Of a DNA stretch of 23,590 nucleotides, positions 15,639 to 21,507 are shown piece after piece; the first letter of the stretch is position 1; each line of letters starts with the position of its first letter. Origin of the DNA: a virus; IMG/VR virus record IMGVR_UViG_3300006917_000156, positions 1 to 23,590 of that record. The stretch is one strand, 5' to 3'. Below the pieces are notes generated by a model. That model saw nothing but the letters and a program-made list of their open reading frames with translations. It had not been told where the DNA came from and searched no databases. The position numbers and the translations under genes are program-made.

Positions 15639-15694
15639 ATATTAACACGGGATTTACCAGAGTAAACCCCAATGTCCACTTTTTTTGCTTTTTT
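15639..15694 (-). promoter_or_regulatory. Predicted promoter of the amidoligase-GATase unit
   Basis: On the minus strand, TTTACT (15661-15666) and TAATAT (15639-15644) are 16 bases apart, each matching 4 of 6 of the sigma-70 consensus, with a TGT extension before the -10. A-tracts (7 and 6 As, 15680-15694) lie upstream like an UP element. A second dyad, TTTAC-CAGA-GTAAA at 15653-15666, overlaps the -35. Together this suggests a strong, regulated promoter. It may alternatively be read by one of the phage sigma factors. Confidence 0.55.
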
Positions 15695-15708
15695 AATAAA
15701 TTAAAGAC

Positions 15709-16596
15709 CTACTTAGTCCAACTTGCGTGAGATTCCCTGAGAATCATCGGGGCGGTTGCTTTCCAATTAATCGTGTGGTGAATGCGTTTGTGGGTTGTGT
15801 GCATCATAGATACCTTGGCGCACCCCGGCGCAAGCATTACTGTGTAGAACGATTTGACATAGGTTCCATATTGTTTGTATGCGTCCGTGATTGCCCCTTC
15901 ATTAGACTGGGTTGCCTTTTGTGTCAGGGAAACCAGCGGGACAGTCAAAAACAAATCACCCCGATGGCCACCAATAACATAGGTGTTCACATCCTCGTTC
16001 TGCCTGCCTATGAATTTGAACGGGCGATCAGTCGAGCAAAAGAACGAATTCATGCATTTGCGTTTCAGGGTTGCAACAGTTGCAAAATCCCCGTCCGCTC
16101 CACCGATGAAATCTCCACCCTGAGAAAAGGCGATTGATTTTGCATTGGTGGACTTGAAGTACTCCAGCATGGAATTGAATATTTTGTCTAAGGTCGATTT
16201 GACCGTAAACACATTTTTTGGGTATTGGCCCCTCGAATCTGTCCTGAATTGAAATGCCGTGTAGTCATCGTCCAGTTGAACGAAATATTTGATTCCAAGG
16301 TCGGCTGCAATTTTGAATATTGCGTTTCTTGCGTGAGTCGTGGTTCGACGATCGTCGAAGTTGTCCATCTCGTCTGTCTGATCAGCAAACCATTTCTTAT
16401 CAAAAACGATGACGAATTCGCCATACTTTGTCTTGTATTCGCCTACAGTCTTGTCTTCATTGTCAACAATATAGTAAATGTCGCCGGTATACCCTGCCTG
16501 ACGAAGGGTAGTCTCTGTGTAGACCCTGTCTGGCCTACCGTGAGTCAAAATAAATACGGCGAAACGGTCCTGCTCATCTTTCGTTTTCTTCGGCAT
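15709..16596 (-). CDS. TET-associated-type glycosyltransferase (TAGT), DNA base modification
   Basis: This 295-aa protein fits the GT-A-like family first recognised beside TET/JBP oxygenases in phages. Residues 13-20 read AVFILTHG followed by RPDRVYTE; a DDD metal motif sits at 109-111 (FVQLDDDY); NEDVNTYVIGGHRGDLF at 200-216 carries Glu201-Asp202; and TQSNEGAITDAYKQYGTYVKSFY completes the pattern. Such enzymes add a sugar from a nucleotide-sugar donor to a hydroxymethylated base in phage DNA, protecting it from nucleases. The gene overlaps the end of the ParB-like gene by 23 bases. No TET oxygenase or hydroxymethylase gene lies in the window, so the source of the acceptor base is missing here. 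Family call good; exact base and sugar unknown. Confidence 0.8.
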   Translation of the reverse strand: MPKKTKDEQDRFAVFILTHGRPDRVYTETTLRQAGYTGDIYYIVDNEDKTVGEYKTKYGEFVIVFDKKWFADQTDEMDNFDDRRTTTHARNAIFKIAADLGIKYFVQLDDDYTAFQFRTDSRGQYPKNVFTVKSTLDKIFNSMLEYFKSTNAKSIAFSQGGDFIGGADGDFATVATLKRKCMNSFFCSTDRPFKFIGRQNEDVNTYVIGGHRGDLFLTVPLVSLTQKATQSNEGAITDAYKQYGTYVKSFYTVMLAPGCAKVSMMHTTHKRIHHTINWKATAPMILRESHASWTK

Positions 16597-17347
16597 AATA
16601 CTCTGAAAACTCCTTGCTCAATTTGACATATCCGTTTTCGATCGCTTTGTTCATGTCGATGATGACGAGTGCAGAATCCTCCATCAGCTTCTTCACATCT
16701 GCACTCGAATGAGCATAGAAATCTGCGATCATTTCATAATCAAAAACCAAATGCCTTTGAGCTGCTAATTTTAGAAAATCTTTGATCTCTTGAGGAGCAT
16801 CTGAAAACTCAATACTTGCAACAAGCTCGTTAGTTTTCGTCTTGTCTACTAAAAGAGATATGGCTGGCTTTTCGTTTTTTGGTTCATAGATCGGCGCTTC
16901 AATTTTTCTTGAATACATTTCCTCGTCTGATTTTCCATCGAGTATGCCAGCGTCCTCTGCGATTTGCGTCAGCATATTAGCGACAGCCTCATTGGATGTT
17001 TGAACATCCCGAAGAAGCGTGTCCAATGCAGCAGCATCCGATTCAGCCATTGCGCTGATCGGATCAAATGTGGCTAAAATCTTGTTTGATTCTGCCTCAT
17101 CTACATCCAGAATGAGGACGGGAATCTCGGCATCCACCATCGTTTCAGTTCGTAGGTGACCGTCTATCAGCATCAAGCCTTGAGGGGTCTCACGAGCAAG
17201 AACAGCCCCGGCAAATCCAATCTCAGCCAACAATCCCTTCAAAGCATCTTTTTGTGCTTTGGGATGCGTTCTCCAGTTTTTAGGGTTGGGAAGAATCTCG
17301 CTCGCTTTGACCCGTTTGAATTCCTTGATTCGGTCACGAATCTTCAT
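16574..17347 (-). CDS. ParB-like protein linked to DNA glycosyltransferase
   Basis: Residues 14-95 form a ParB/Srx-type domain: SEILPNPKNWRTHP, then a helix, AVLARET, LMLIDGHLRTE with the GHxR motif at 63-66, and PVLILDVDEAE. The C-terminal part (about 145-257) is a second domain with RHLVFDYEMIADFYAHSSADVKKLMEDSALVIID, which I recall from other phage proteins encoded beside such glycosyltransferases. ParB folds bind or hydrolyse nucleotides and bind DNA; the likely role is targeting or regulating base modification rather than partition, as no ParA is seen. It starts within an ATGA overlap with the previous gene (GAGG 7 bases ahead) and overlaps the glycosyltransferase gene. Confidence 0.82.
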   Translation of the reverse strand: MKIRDRIKEFKRVKASEILPNPKNWRTHPKAQKDALKGLLAEIGFAGAVLARETPQGLMLIDGHLRTETMVDAEIPVLILDVDEAESNKILATFDPISAMAESDAAALDTLLRDVQTSNEAVANMLTQIAEDAGILDGKSDEEMYSRKIEAPIYEPKNEKPAISLLVDKTKTNELVASIEFSDAPQEIKDFLKLAAQRHLVFDYEMIADFYAHSSADVKKLMEDSALVIIDMNKAIENGYVKLSKEFSEYYAEENER

Positions 17348-17568
17348 TCGTTTTCCTCGTCTTCCATTTCATCAAATTTTTGCCAATATTCTCGATCATC
17401 ATTTTCTTCGTCTTGCTCAAGACGAGTGATATTCAGAATAATATTGGCCAATTGAGTAGATGCGTTCAACTGTTGATCCACATCGCCATGTTCAACAATT
17501 TCGTTAAGCCGTGCCATTGAATTGTTCAAATATCGACGCATCAAAGTATCGCTGATGTAAATTCCCAC
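17344..17568 (-). CDS. Small acidic hypothetical protein
   Basis: This 74-aa protein starts with GTG at 17568; AGGAGG lies 5 bases ahead, which decides the start. It is helical with an acidic C-terminus (EQDEENDDREYWQKFDEMEDEENE). The helical middle (NASTQLANIILNITRLEQ) resembles a small dimerising helix. I recognise no family. It begins just after the stop of the 82-aa gene and shares ATGA with the ParB-like gene, so the three genes form one translational unit. It may be an accessory of the modification genes or of the upstream block. Confidence 0.6.
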   Translation of the reverse strand: MGIYISDTLMRRYLNNSMARLNEIVEHGDVDQQLNASTQLANIILNITRLEQDEENDDREYWQKFDEMEDEENE

Positions 17569-17569
17569 A

Positions 17570-17818
17570 TCAACCTCCTTTCACGACATCGTCCGTCAAT
17601 GGCCTGACATTTTGCGGTTGATCGGTATTTGCCAATGCGCCTTCAATTATCAACAAGCGCAAAGCGTCCACCGATTCCGCATGAAACAAAATCGCTGCGA
17701 CATTGGCCCGTTCATAGTTGCCAGCAAAATAAGCGCAATGCGCTTCGTTCAACCAATCGGTTGTTCCAACATCCGGGTTGGCATGATACGGCATATTTGC
17801 AGGTTGCTGTTCAGACAT
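17570..17818 (-). CDS. Small hypothetical protein
   Basis: I choose the ATG at 17818 with AGAGGT 7 bases ahead, in a TGATG overlap with the KTSC gene; a TTG one codon earlier is less likely. The 82-aa product (MSEQQPANMPYHANPDVGTT...) has a helical middle with two helix-like segments (DWLNEAHCAYFAGNYERANVAAILFHAESVDALRLLIIEG), resembling a helical-repeat pair, and an unstructured end. I do not recognise it. Confidence 0.6.
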   Translation of the reverse strand: MSEQQPANMPYHANPDVGTTDWLNEAHCAYFAGNYERANVAAILFHAESVDALRLLIIEGALANTDQPQNVRPLTDDVVKGG

Positions 17819-18546
17819 CAATGCGACCTCTTGGCTCGGCTACGGCTAATATGATGTGGACTTCTTGGATTGCGTGTCAGGTAACGACCCGTTGCCCTCA
17901 TTCGTTTTCCAATTTTCGCACGATTGCTATAAGAACGCAACGCTTTACTTCCACCGTATCCCCACCAGTAGAATCTGCCTTTAGATGGAGCAGACAACAT
18001 ATCATTCATCACTTTTCGTGGAACATTTGGGTAAGTGTAACGACCGCTTGGGTTATTACGGCTAGCTCCTTTTCCGACCATAGTAAGATCGCCTTTTTGA
18101 AAAAGGTAATCTCTTTGACCAACGCTTGACCCTAATCTGCTTCTTCCAAATGTTTGATGAACAATTTGGGCACGGCCACCTAAGGGACGAAAATTTACTG
18201 CAGCGATCCAACTGGAACTGACCGCAACATCAATTCCATCGGTATAAATAAATTTGTCTTGAGGCCCAATACCAGATACTCTTTTTGGAAATACCCCGGG
18301 AAGCAAAGATGGGGCAGCTGGAGGAATCGGTTTCCCAGTTGCTTGTTTGGGAGGTTGATAAGGAGTAACCGTTGGTGCTTTGGGCTGAAAGCCAGCTTTT
18401 CCCGGCTGGCTCAAACGAATCATCCGTTGGCCAAGTCGCTGAAGTGCTTTACCGGCTGAAATAAGAAAATTGCCATCCCCACGGACATACCCCGTGAAGA
18501 TGGCTTTCAGAAATCCAAAAAAAGATTTGGCTGTTGGCAGCGCCAT
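17818..18546 (-). CDS. KTSC-domain protein with Pro-rich linker and basic tail
   Basis: This 242-aa protein has three parts. Residues 1-50 are helical and basic. Residues 52-90 are a Pro-rich linker (TVTPYQPPKQATGKPIPPAA). Residues 109-198 look like a KTSC domain: VSSSWIAAVNFRPL, then SGRYTYPNVPRKVMNDMLSAPSKGRFY, with an insertion of about 30 residues in the middle. KTSC domains are short folds found in phage and lysine-tRNA-synthetase-related proteins, probably nucleic-acid binding. The C-terminal 40 residues are Arg-rich. There is no clear ribosome site; translation may be coupled to the 105-aa gene whose stop lies 1 base away. Its function is unknown; structural or DNA-associated. Confidence 0.65.
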   Translation of the reverse strand: MALPTAKSFFGFLKAIFTGYVRGDGNFLISAGKALQRLGQRMIRLSQPGKAGFQPKAPTVTPYQPPKQATGKPIPPAAPSLLPGVFPKRVSGIGPQDKFIYTDGIDVAVSSSWIAAVNFRPLGGRAQIVHQTFGRSRLGSSVGQRDYLFQKGDLTMVGKGASRNNPSGRYTYPNVPRKVMNDMLSAPSKGRFYWWGYGGSKALRSYSNRAKIGKRMRATGRYLTRNPRSPHHISRSRAKRSH

Positions 18547-18547
18547 A

Positions 18548-18865
18548 TCAGATCAACTGGTAAGCCAAATGCCCTGAAACTTGAATCGCTGCGGACAGAT
18601 TCAGCACTAACGCTTCACCCGGCGCAGTTTCAACCAAACCAATATGACCTGAAGGAGATTGACCTGTACCGCTTGGCGCAGCACCACCATTGGTGGTCAA
18701 TGCCATTGCGCCTGAAAGCGCCGTGCTTGCGCCGGATTTCCAGCGAATGGCAACATCGCCGGAAGCAATCGCCGTGTAGTTAATCACACGAATCTTCAGA
18801 TTTGGAACCGCTGCGACAATCGTATTGTCACCGCTGGTTGCCGTGTCGATCTTTGCAAATGGCAT
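18548..18865 (-). CDS. Small beta-rich phage protein (possible head fibre/decoration)
   Basis: This 105-aa protein begins MPFAKIDTATSGDNTIVAAV and reads as alternating strands: NLKIRVINYTAIASGDVAIRWKSG, HIGLVETAPGEALVLNLSAA, and VSGHLAYQLI. I know the pattern 'TA.SG..T.V.AV...KIRV....', then 'G..L.ETA.GE.L.LNLS.A..V.GHL.Y' from small proteins of many phages, often near structural genes, thought to be virion decoration or fibre-like. AGGAGG lies 8 bases before the ATG. It sits after the RusA gene, away from the main head block, which is unusual for a virion protein. Confidence 0.7.
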   Translation of the reverse strand: MPFAKIDTATSGDNTIVAAVPNLKIRVINYTAIASGDVAIRWKSGASTALSGAMALTTNGGAAPSGTGQSPSGHIGLVETAPGEALVLNLSAAIQVSGHLAYQLI

Positions 18866-18877
18866 TTTGTGGCCCTC

Positions 18878-19252
18878 CTACTGAATAATTGACACCGTAG
18901 CATACGCCACGCTTGCGGACGAATCATTCAGCCGAATCGTGACCTCACGCACAAACTTGGCGCAATCGTCTTCAATCCATCCACGATTGACAAGATAATC
19001 CAACACGGGTTTAGCGCAATTGTCCAAATCCCTGTTGGATCGCCATCCTTTGCCGGGAGTGATAACAATCAAAACCTTGACCGGATGACGAACCTGCCGA
19101 ATTTTTGATTCTTGAAAAGCCAACGCACGATCCGCTTCTTTCAACCAAGTAGCGTACTTTTTTGAAGTGTGCATTCTTCCACGCCCAACTTTCCAAATAT
19201 GGTTGGTGCTGGGAGGAATCGGCAAATCAAATTCAGCGAATAGATGACGCAA
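18878..19252 (-). CDS. rusA: RusA-family Holliday junction resolvase
   Basis: RusA enzymes cut four-way DNA junctions made during phage recombination and replication. The product has FDLPIPPSTNHIW at residues 8-20, the common RusA opening, and the catalytic Asp cluster RDLDNCAKPVLDYL (Asp75, Asp77, Asp85) followed by WIEDDCAKF (Glu94, Asp95, Asp96). No ATG fits. I choose the TTG at 19252 since GGAG lies 7 bases ahead; a TTG at 19258 overlaps the stop of the upstream 40-aa ORF but is only 1 base from GGAG. At about 124 aa the length is typical. It supports recombination-dependent replication or debranching before packaging. Confidence 0.88.
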   Translation of the reverse strand: MRHLFAEFDLPIPPSTNHIWKVGRGRMHTSKKYATWLKEADRALAFQESKIRQVRHPVKVLIVITPGKGWRSNRDLDNCAKPVLDYLVNRGWIEDDCAKFVREVTIRLNDSSASVAYATVSIIQ

Positions 19253-19254
19253 GA

Positions 19255-19377
19255 TCAATCTCCAATAGAAAGCGTCACCTCACGATTGATTTTGATCGTA
19301 AGCACCGACCAATGAGCCGTGAATGAATAATGATATTTCTTTTTGGCCCATGCCCAAACAATTACTTCTTCGCACAT
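19255..19377 (-). CDS. 40-aa hypothetical protein
   Basis: An ATG at 19377 opens a 40-codon frame that fills the gap between the 56-aa gene and RusA. It starts MCEEVIVWAWAKKKYHYS and ends VTLSIGD. The strand-like composition (VIVWAWAKKKYHYSFTAHW, then VLTIKI) would fit a small beta fold. TGGTGA lies close in front and the stop TGA overlaps the RusA start region, a typical operon junction. It is short and unrecognised, so it remains tentative. Confidence 0.5.
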   Translation of the reverse strand: MCEEVIVWAWAKKKYHYSFTAHWSVLTIKINREVTLSIGD

Positions 19378-19380
19378 GGT

Positions 19381-19551
19381 TCACCATGAAATGTGTTCAC
19401 GATCATAAGCGTCCAACGCCATTTGAAGCTCGTCATTTTCTTTTTTCAATTCAGCAATTTCTTTTTTTAACCTTGCGCCGTCAATGATGTAATTCACCAT
19501 CAATGAAAGCAGCTCATCGTGTTTCTTTTTCAACTCGGAATATTTATTCAT
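19381..19551 (-). CDS. 56-aa coiled-coil protein
   Basis: The ATG at 19551 has AGGTGG 5 bases ahead; the longer open frame (to 19722) runs through the terminator and the previous gene, so it is not used. The product is almost entirely one charged helix with heptad-like Leu/Ile spacing (LKKKHDELLSLMVNYII, then LKKEIAELKKENDELQMALD), pointing to a coiled-coil dimer. It is the first gene after the strong terminator. No function is known; small coiled-coil proteins in phages often act as adaptors. Confidence 0.65.
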   Translation of the reverse strand: MNKYSELKKKHDELLSLMVNYIIDGARLKKEIAELKKENDELQMALDAYDREHISW

Positions 19552-19564
19552 TTTCCACCTGTTC

Positions 19565-19595
19565 AAAAAAAGCCCGGGATTGATTCCCGGGCTTT
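19565..19595 (-). terminator. Strong intrinsic terminator after secreted-protein genes
   Basis: On the minus strand, AAAGCCCGGGA pairs perfectly with TCCCGGGCTTT (19569-19579 with 19585-19595) around a 5-base loop. A run of seven U follows, from the As at 19565-19571. It begins just 6 bases after the stop of the 113-aa gene at 19602 and would end that transcript. It is the only textbook Rho-independent terminator I saw in the window. Confidence 0.9.
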
Positions 19596-19601
19596 GTTCA
19601 A

Positions 19602-19943
19602 TCAATAACGGCAGCAAGCAAACCACATTCCGTTTGCGCCTTGCGCTATTCCAACCTCTCGGGGTTGCCAGCGGTTGCGGTAACAACAAGCCATTTCCGC
19701 AGCGTACGGGGTGGAACCGCAACCAACGCCTTCGTATCCCGAATTCCCACCGAAATGTCCGATCCTCAAAATTCTGGCCATGTGATTAGCCACGCCTTGA
19801 GCGGATGAAAATTCAGCAGACGGGACAGCTTGCCCTCCATTGTTTCCGTTGGAAATGCCCCGTCTGCTGAATAACCCAAATGGCCCAGCAAATGTTGATC
19901 CTGAAACAATAGCCATCAACGCAACAGCCATTAAACTTCGCAT
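19602..19943 (-). CDS. Secreted Cys-rich small protein, planctomycete-like
   Basis: This 113-aa protein starts with a Sec signal peptide (MRSLMAVALMAIVSGSTFA, cleavage before GPFG). The mature part has a Gly/Asn-rich linker, then a compact domain AQGVANHMARIL...GHFGG...YEGVGCGSTPYAAEMACCY...WFACCRY with five Cys. I associate this 'AQG.A..MA......HF.G...EGVG.GST...A...CC' pattern with proteins of Planctomycetota, but cannot verify that here. No enzyme motif is seen. AGGA lies 8 bases before the ATG. It follows another secreted-protein gene and ends at a strong terminator. It may be a host-derived moron gene that changes the cell surface, or a lysis-related protein. Confidence 0.75.
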   Translation of the reverse strand: MRSLMAVALMAIVSGSTFAGPFGLFSRRGISNGNNGGQAVPSAEFSSAQGVANHMARILRIGHFGGNSGYEGVGCGSTPYAAEMACCYRNRWQPREVGIAQGANGMWFACCRY

Positions 19944-19960
19944 GGTTTATTCCTGAAGAA

Positions 19961-19984
19961 GGAACGGGCGACACCACCCGTTCC
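19961..19984 (-). terminator. Hairpin between the two secreted-protein genes
   Basis: GGAACGGG at 19961-19968 pairs with CCCGTTCC at 19977-19984 around an 8-base loop, followed on the minus strand by TTCTTC, a poor U-run. A competing pairing exists: CGACACC (19969-19975) with GGTGTCG (19998-20004). The overlapping alternatives look like an attenuator, or chance. It lies between the gene ending at 20015 and the start at 19943. Confidence 0.4.
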
Positions 19985-20014
19985 AGAGAAATGCTCCCGG
20001 TGTCGGGCATGGGG

Positions 20015-20260
20015 TCACTTGGATTTCTTGGAAGCAGCGTCAGCGGGAACAATGGTGACCTTCTCGCCAACCTTCTTGTAAACCGATTCGGTTTTAATCA
20101 CAGCGGGGGTTTCCTTGACAGCGGTGACCGTGTTGCAGGAAGCGCATTCAGCCCTCGCAGCACGGCGAGCAGCCCGCCTGCCAAGCAACCCGCCAGTATC
20201 ACCAGCAAAGCAAGCGGGAACAAAAGCAATCGCCAAAAGAAATGCAACTAAACTTTTCAT
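20015..20260 (-). CDS. Secreted small basic protein
   Basis: The ATG at 20260 is chosen because GGAGGT lies 5 bases ahead; the longer frame to 20299 has no ribosome site. The 81-aa product begins with a Sec signal peptide (MKSLVAFLLAIAFVPACFA, cleavage likely before GD). A lipobox is not convincing: the Cys is preceded by VPA, where Pro is unfavourable. The mature part starts GGLLGRRAARRAARAECASC, an Arg/Ala-rich basic segment with a CxxC, then a Val/Lys/Thr-rich end. The Arg-rich 'LGRRAARRAAR' style is frequent among planctomycete secreted proteins. Function is unknown. It may be co-transcribed with the next secreted-protein gene. Confidence 0.68.
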   Translation of the reverse strand: MKSLVAFLLAIAFVPACFAGDTGGLLGRRAARRAARAECASCNTVTAVKETPAVIKTESVYKKVGEKVTIVPADAASKKSK

Positions 20261-20276
20261 TGGAACCTCCGTGTAT

Positions 20277-20323
20277 GGTTTCGAAACCGTCCCAAACATA
20301 ACCTTTCAACTGGCCCGTTGCAA
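20277..20323 (-). promoter_or_regulatory. Possible promoter and palindrome before secreted-protein genes
   Basis: On the minus strand, TTGCAA (20318-20323) and TATGTT (20295-20300) are 17 bases apart, each matching 4 of 6 of a sigma-70 promoter. Just downstream lies GGTTTCGAAACC (20277-20288), a perfect 12-base palindrome that would cover the expected start point and could be an operator. It sits between the sigma-like gene and the secreted-protein gene. Confidence 0.4.
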
Positions 20324-20854
20324 CATCGACCTTCGAATTTCATCCTTGGCCAAGTTAAATATCTGCCGAATGCGTTCTTTCTTCAATTTGTATCTTTTCT
20401 CCATTGTCTTAAATGATTCACCTTTCAAGTGTGAAATAACAATTCCTTTCCATCTGTTTCTTAATTTTGAAATGGACAGTTCCAATTCCTCCAATTCCTC
20501 TATTGTTTCAAACCCTTTGTCTTCTCGACCCAATTCATGCAATTCCCAATTGCCGTCATGTTCAAAGGATTTGAGCGTCAACGGGACAAATTTGATTCCA
20601 TATCCTCGCTTGATTGATTTGACATTCCAAAACAAATCAGAACGCTTGAAATGAAACGCTTGAGCAATGTAATTGGACAGCTTTCGATTGCCGTCAGGTT
20701 TCCATCTGGCAATAGCCATGCAAAGTGATTCGGAATATTCACCAACCAATTCGTCATATTCAAACTGGCTTGGTTGTTTTTTATTCCGAATAAACCAATG
20801 AACAAACTTGTAATTGTCTTCCACAAGTTTGCGTTTCTCATCACACAAAATCAT
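20306..20854 (-). CDS. RNA polymerase sigma-70 family factor (early region)
   Basis: This 182-aa protein reads like a short sigma factor. Residues 10-80 resemble region 2: EDNYKFVHWFIRNKK, YDELVGEYSESLCMAIARWKP, KLSNYIAQAFHFKRSDLFW. Residues 118-178 resemble region 4: a helix set and ESFKTMEKRYKLKKERIRQIFNLAKDEIRR, where 'KKERIRQI...A..EIRR' is the recognition helix pattern. It should recruit host RNA polymerase to phage promoters. It overlaps the zinc-finger gene by 4 bases (ATGA). The second sigma-like gene (9170-9676) is different in sequence, so the phage probably times transcription with two factors. The region 2 match is weaker here than in the late gene. Confidence 0.78.
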   Translation of the reverse strand: MILCDEKRKLVEDNYKFVHWFIRNKKQPSQFEYDELVGEYSESLCMAIARWKPDGNRKLSNYIAQAFHFKRSDLFWNVKSIKRGYGIKFVPLTLKSFEHDGNWELHELGREDKGFETIEELEELELSISKLRNRWKGIVISHLKGESFKTMEKRYKLKKERIRQIFNLAKDEIRRSMLQRAS

Positions 20855-21507
20855 TTCACTTTTCTCCCGATCTTCGCCATGATTTCCTGAAGCTTTTGCT
20901 GCACATTTTCGTTGGACGATGAAACTGATTTCATCTTTTCCAATTCCCTTTTGGCTTTGTGAACTTCATCCCGTGCAGCCAGTTGATCCCGATAGCCGGA
21001 ATTACGCCGAAGGTATTCGTTCAGATCCATTGGAAATTGTCCTTCACGAATAGGTTCTTTAGACCACCTCGCAGCAATTGCTGTTTTGGTCGCCTGTCCT
21101 TTTTCGCATGAACAACAAACAGCTTGGGTGTAATAAACTCCCATGTCGGTGTGCCAAATTCCGTCTTTGACATGATCCAAATGAGGCAAATCAACAACCC
21201 ACCCTGTCGATCCGCAAGTCGAACAGGAATGCGCCTCGAAATGCTTGCGCCTCAATTCCCGTGATTCACGGGCCGAAGCCAACAGTTCCTCATGAATTGC
21301 TTGCAAATGCTGCGGGGCAAATTGTGGCAAAACAGCCCGTCTTGCAACCCTGTAAACAGCGTCAGCAAGTTGCTCGTCATTCCAACCCTCAGCGGAAAAA
21401 AGACGAGTCCAAATTGCATAGGTTTCCCACCATCGTTCCGATGGGGTAGAAAACAATCTGGCATGAACTTCTTGCCACAACGGAACCATGTGCTGCAAAT
21501 TGCTCAT
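20851..21507 (-). CDS. Zinc-finger protein downstream of replication initiator
   Basis: This 218-aa protein has a helical N-terminus (about 10-90) with Trp-rich 'ERWWETYAIWTRLFSAEGWNDE' and 'LADAVYRVAR', and a DnaJ-like zinc site: CSTC with G (Cys95, Cys98) and CCSC (Cys131/132, Cys134). The C-terminus is helical and charged (AARDEVHKAKRELEKMKS). The gene sits directly after the replication initiator with ATGA coupling and a strong GGAGGT site 6 bases ahead. Position as in lambda O-P suggests a helicase loader, and 'helical domain with zinc site' would be compatible, but no AAA+ ATPase motif is present. I therefore leave the role open. Confidence 0.65.
   Translation of the reverse strand: MSNLQHMVPLWQEVHARLFSTPSERWWETYAIWTRLFSAEGWNDEQLADAVYRVARRAVLPQFAPQHLQAIHEELLASARESRELRRKHFEAHSCSTCGSTGWVVDLPHLDHVKDGIWHTDMGVYYTQAVCCSCEKGQATKTAIAARWSKEPIREGQFPMDLNEYLRRNSGYRDQLAARDEVHKAKRELEKMKSVSSSNENVQQKLQEIMAKIGRKVK

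Noticed and set aside
15667-15708. Terminator after the glycosyltransferase gene
   Set aside because: The AT-rich dyad there has a 6-base stem only and is followed by A-runs, not U-runs, on the minus strand; it fits an UP-like promoter element better.
19552-19722. Long form of the coiled-coil gene starting at 19722
   Set aside because: It would run through the terminator and antisense-free part of the secreted-protein gene; the ATG at 19551 has its own AGGTGG site.
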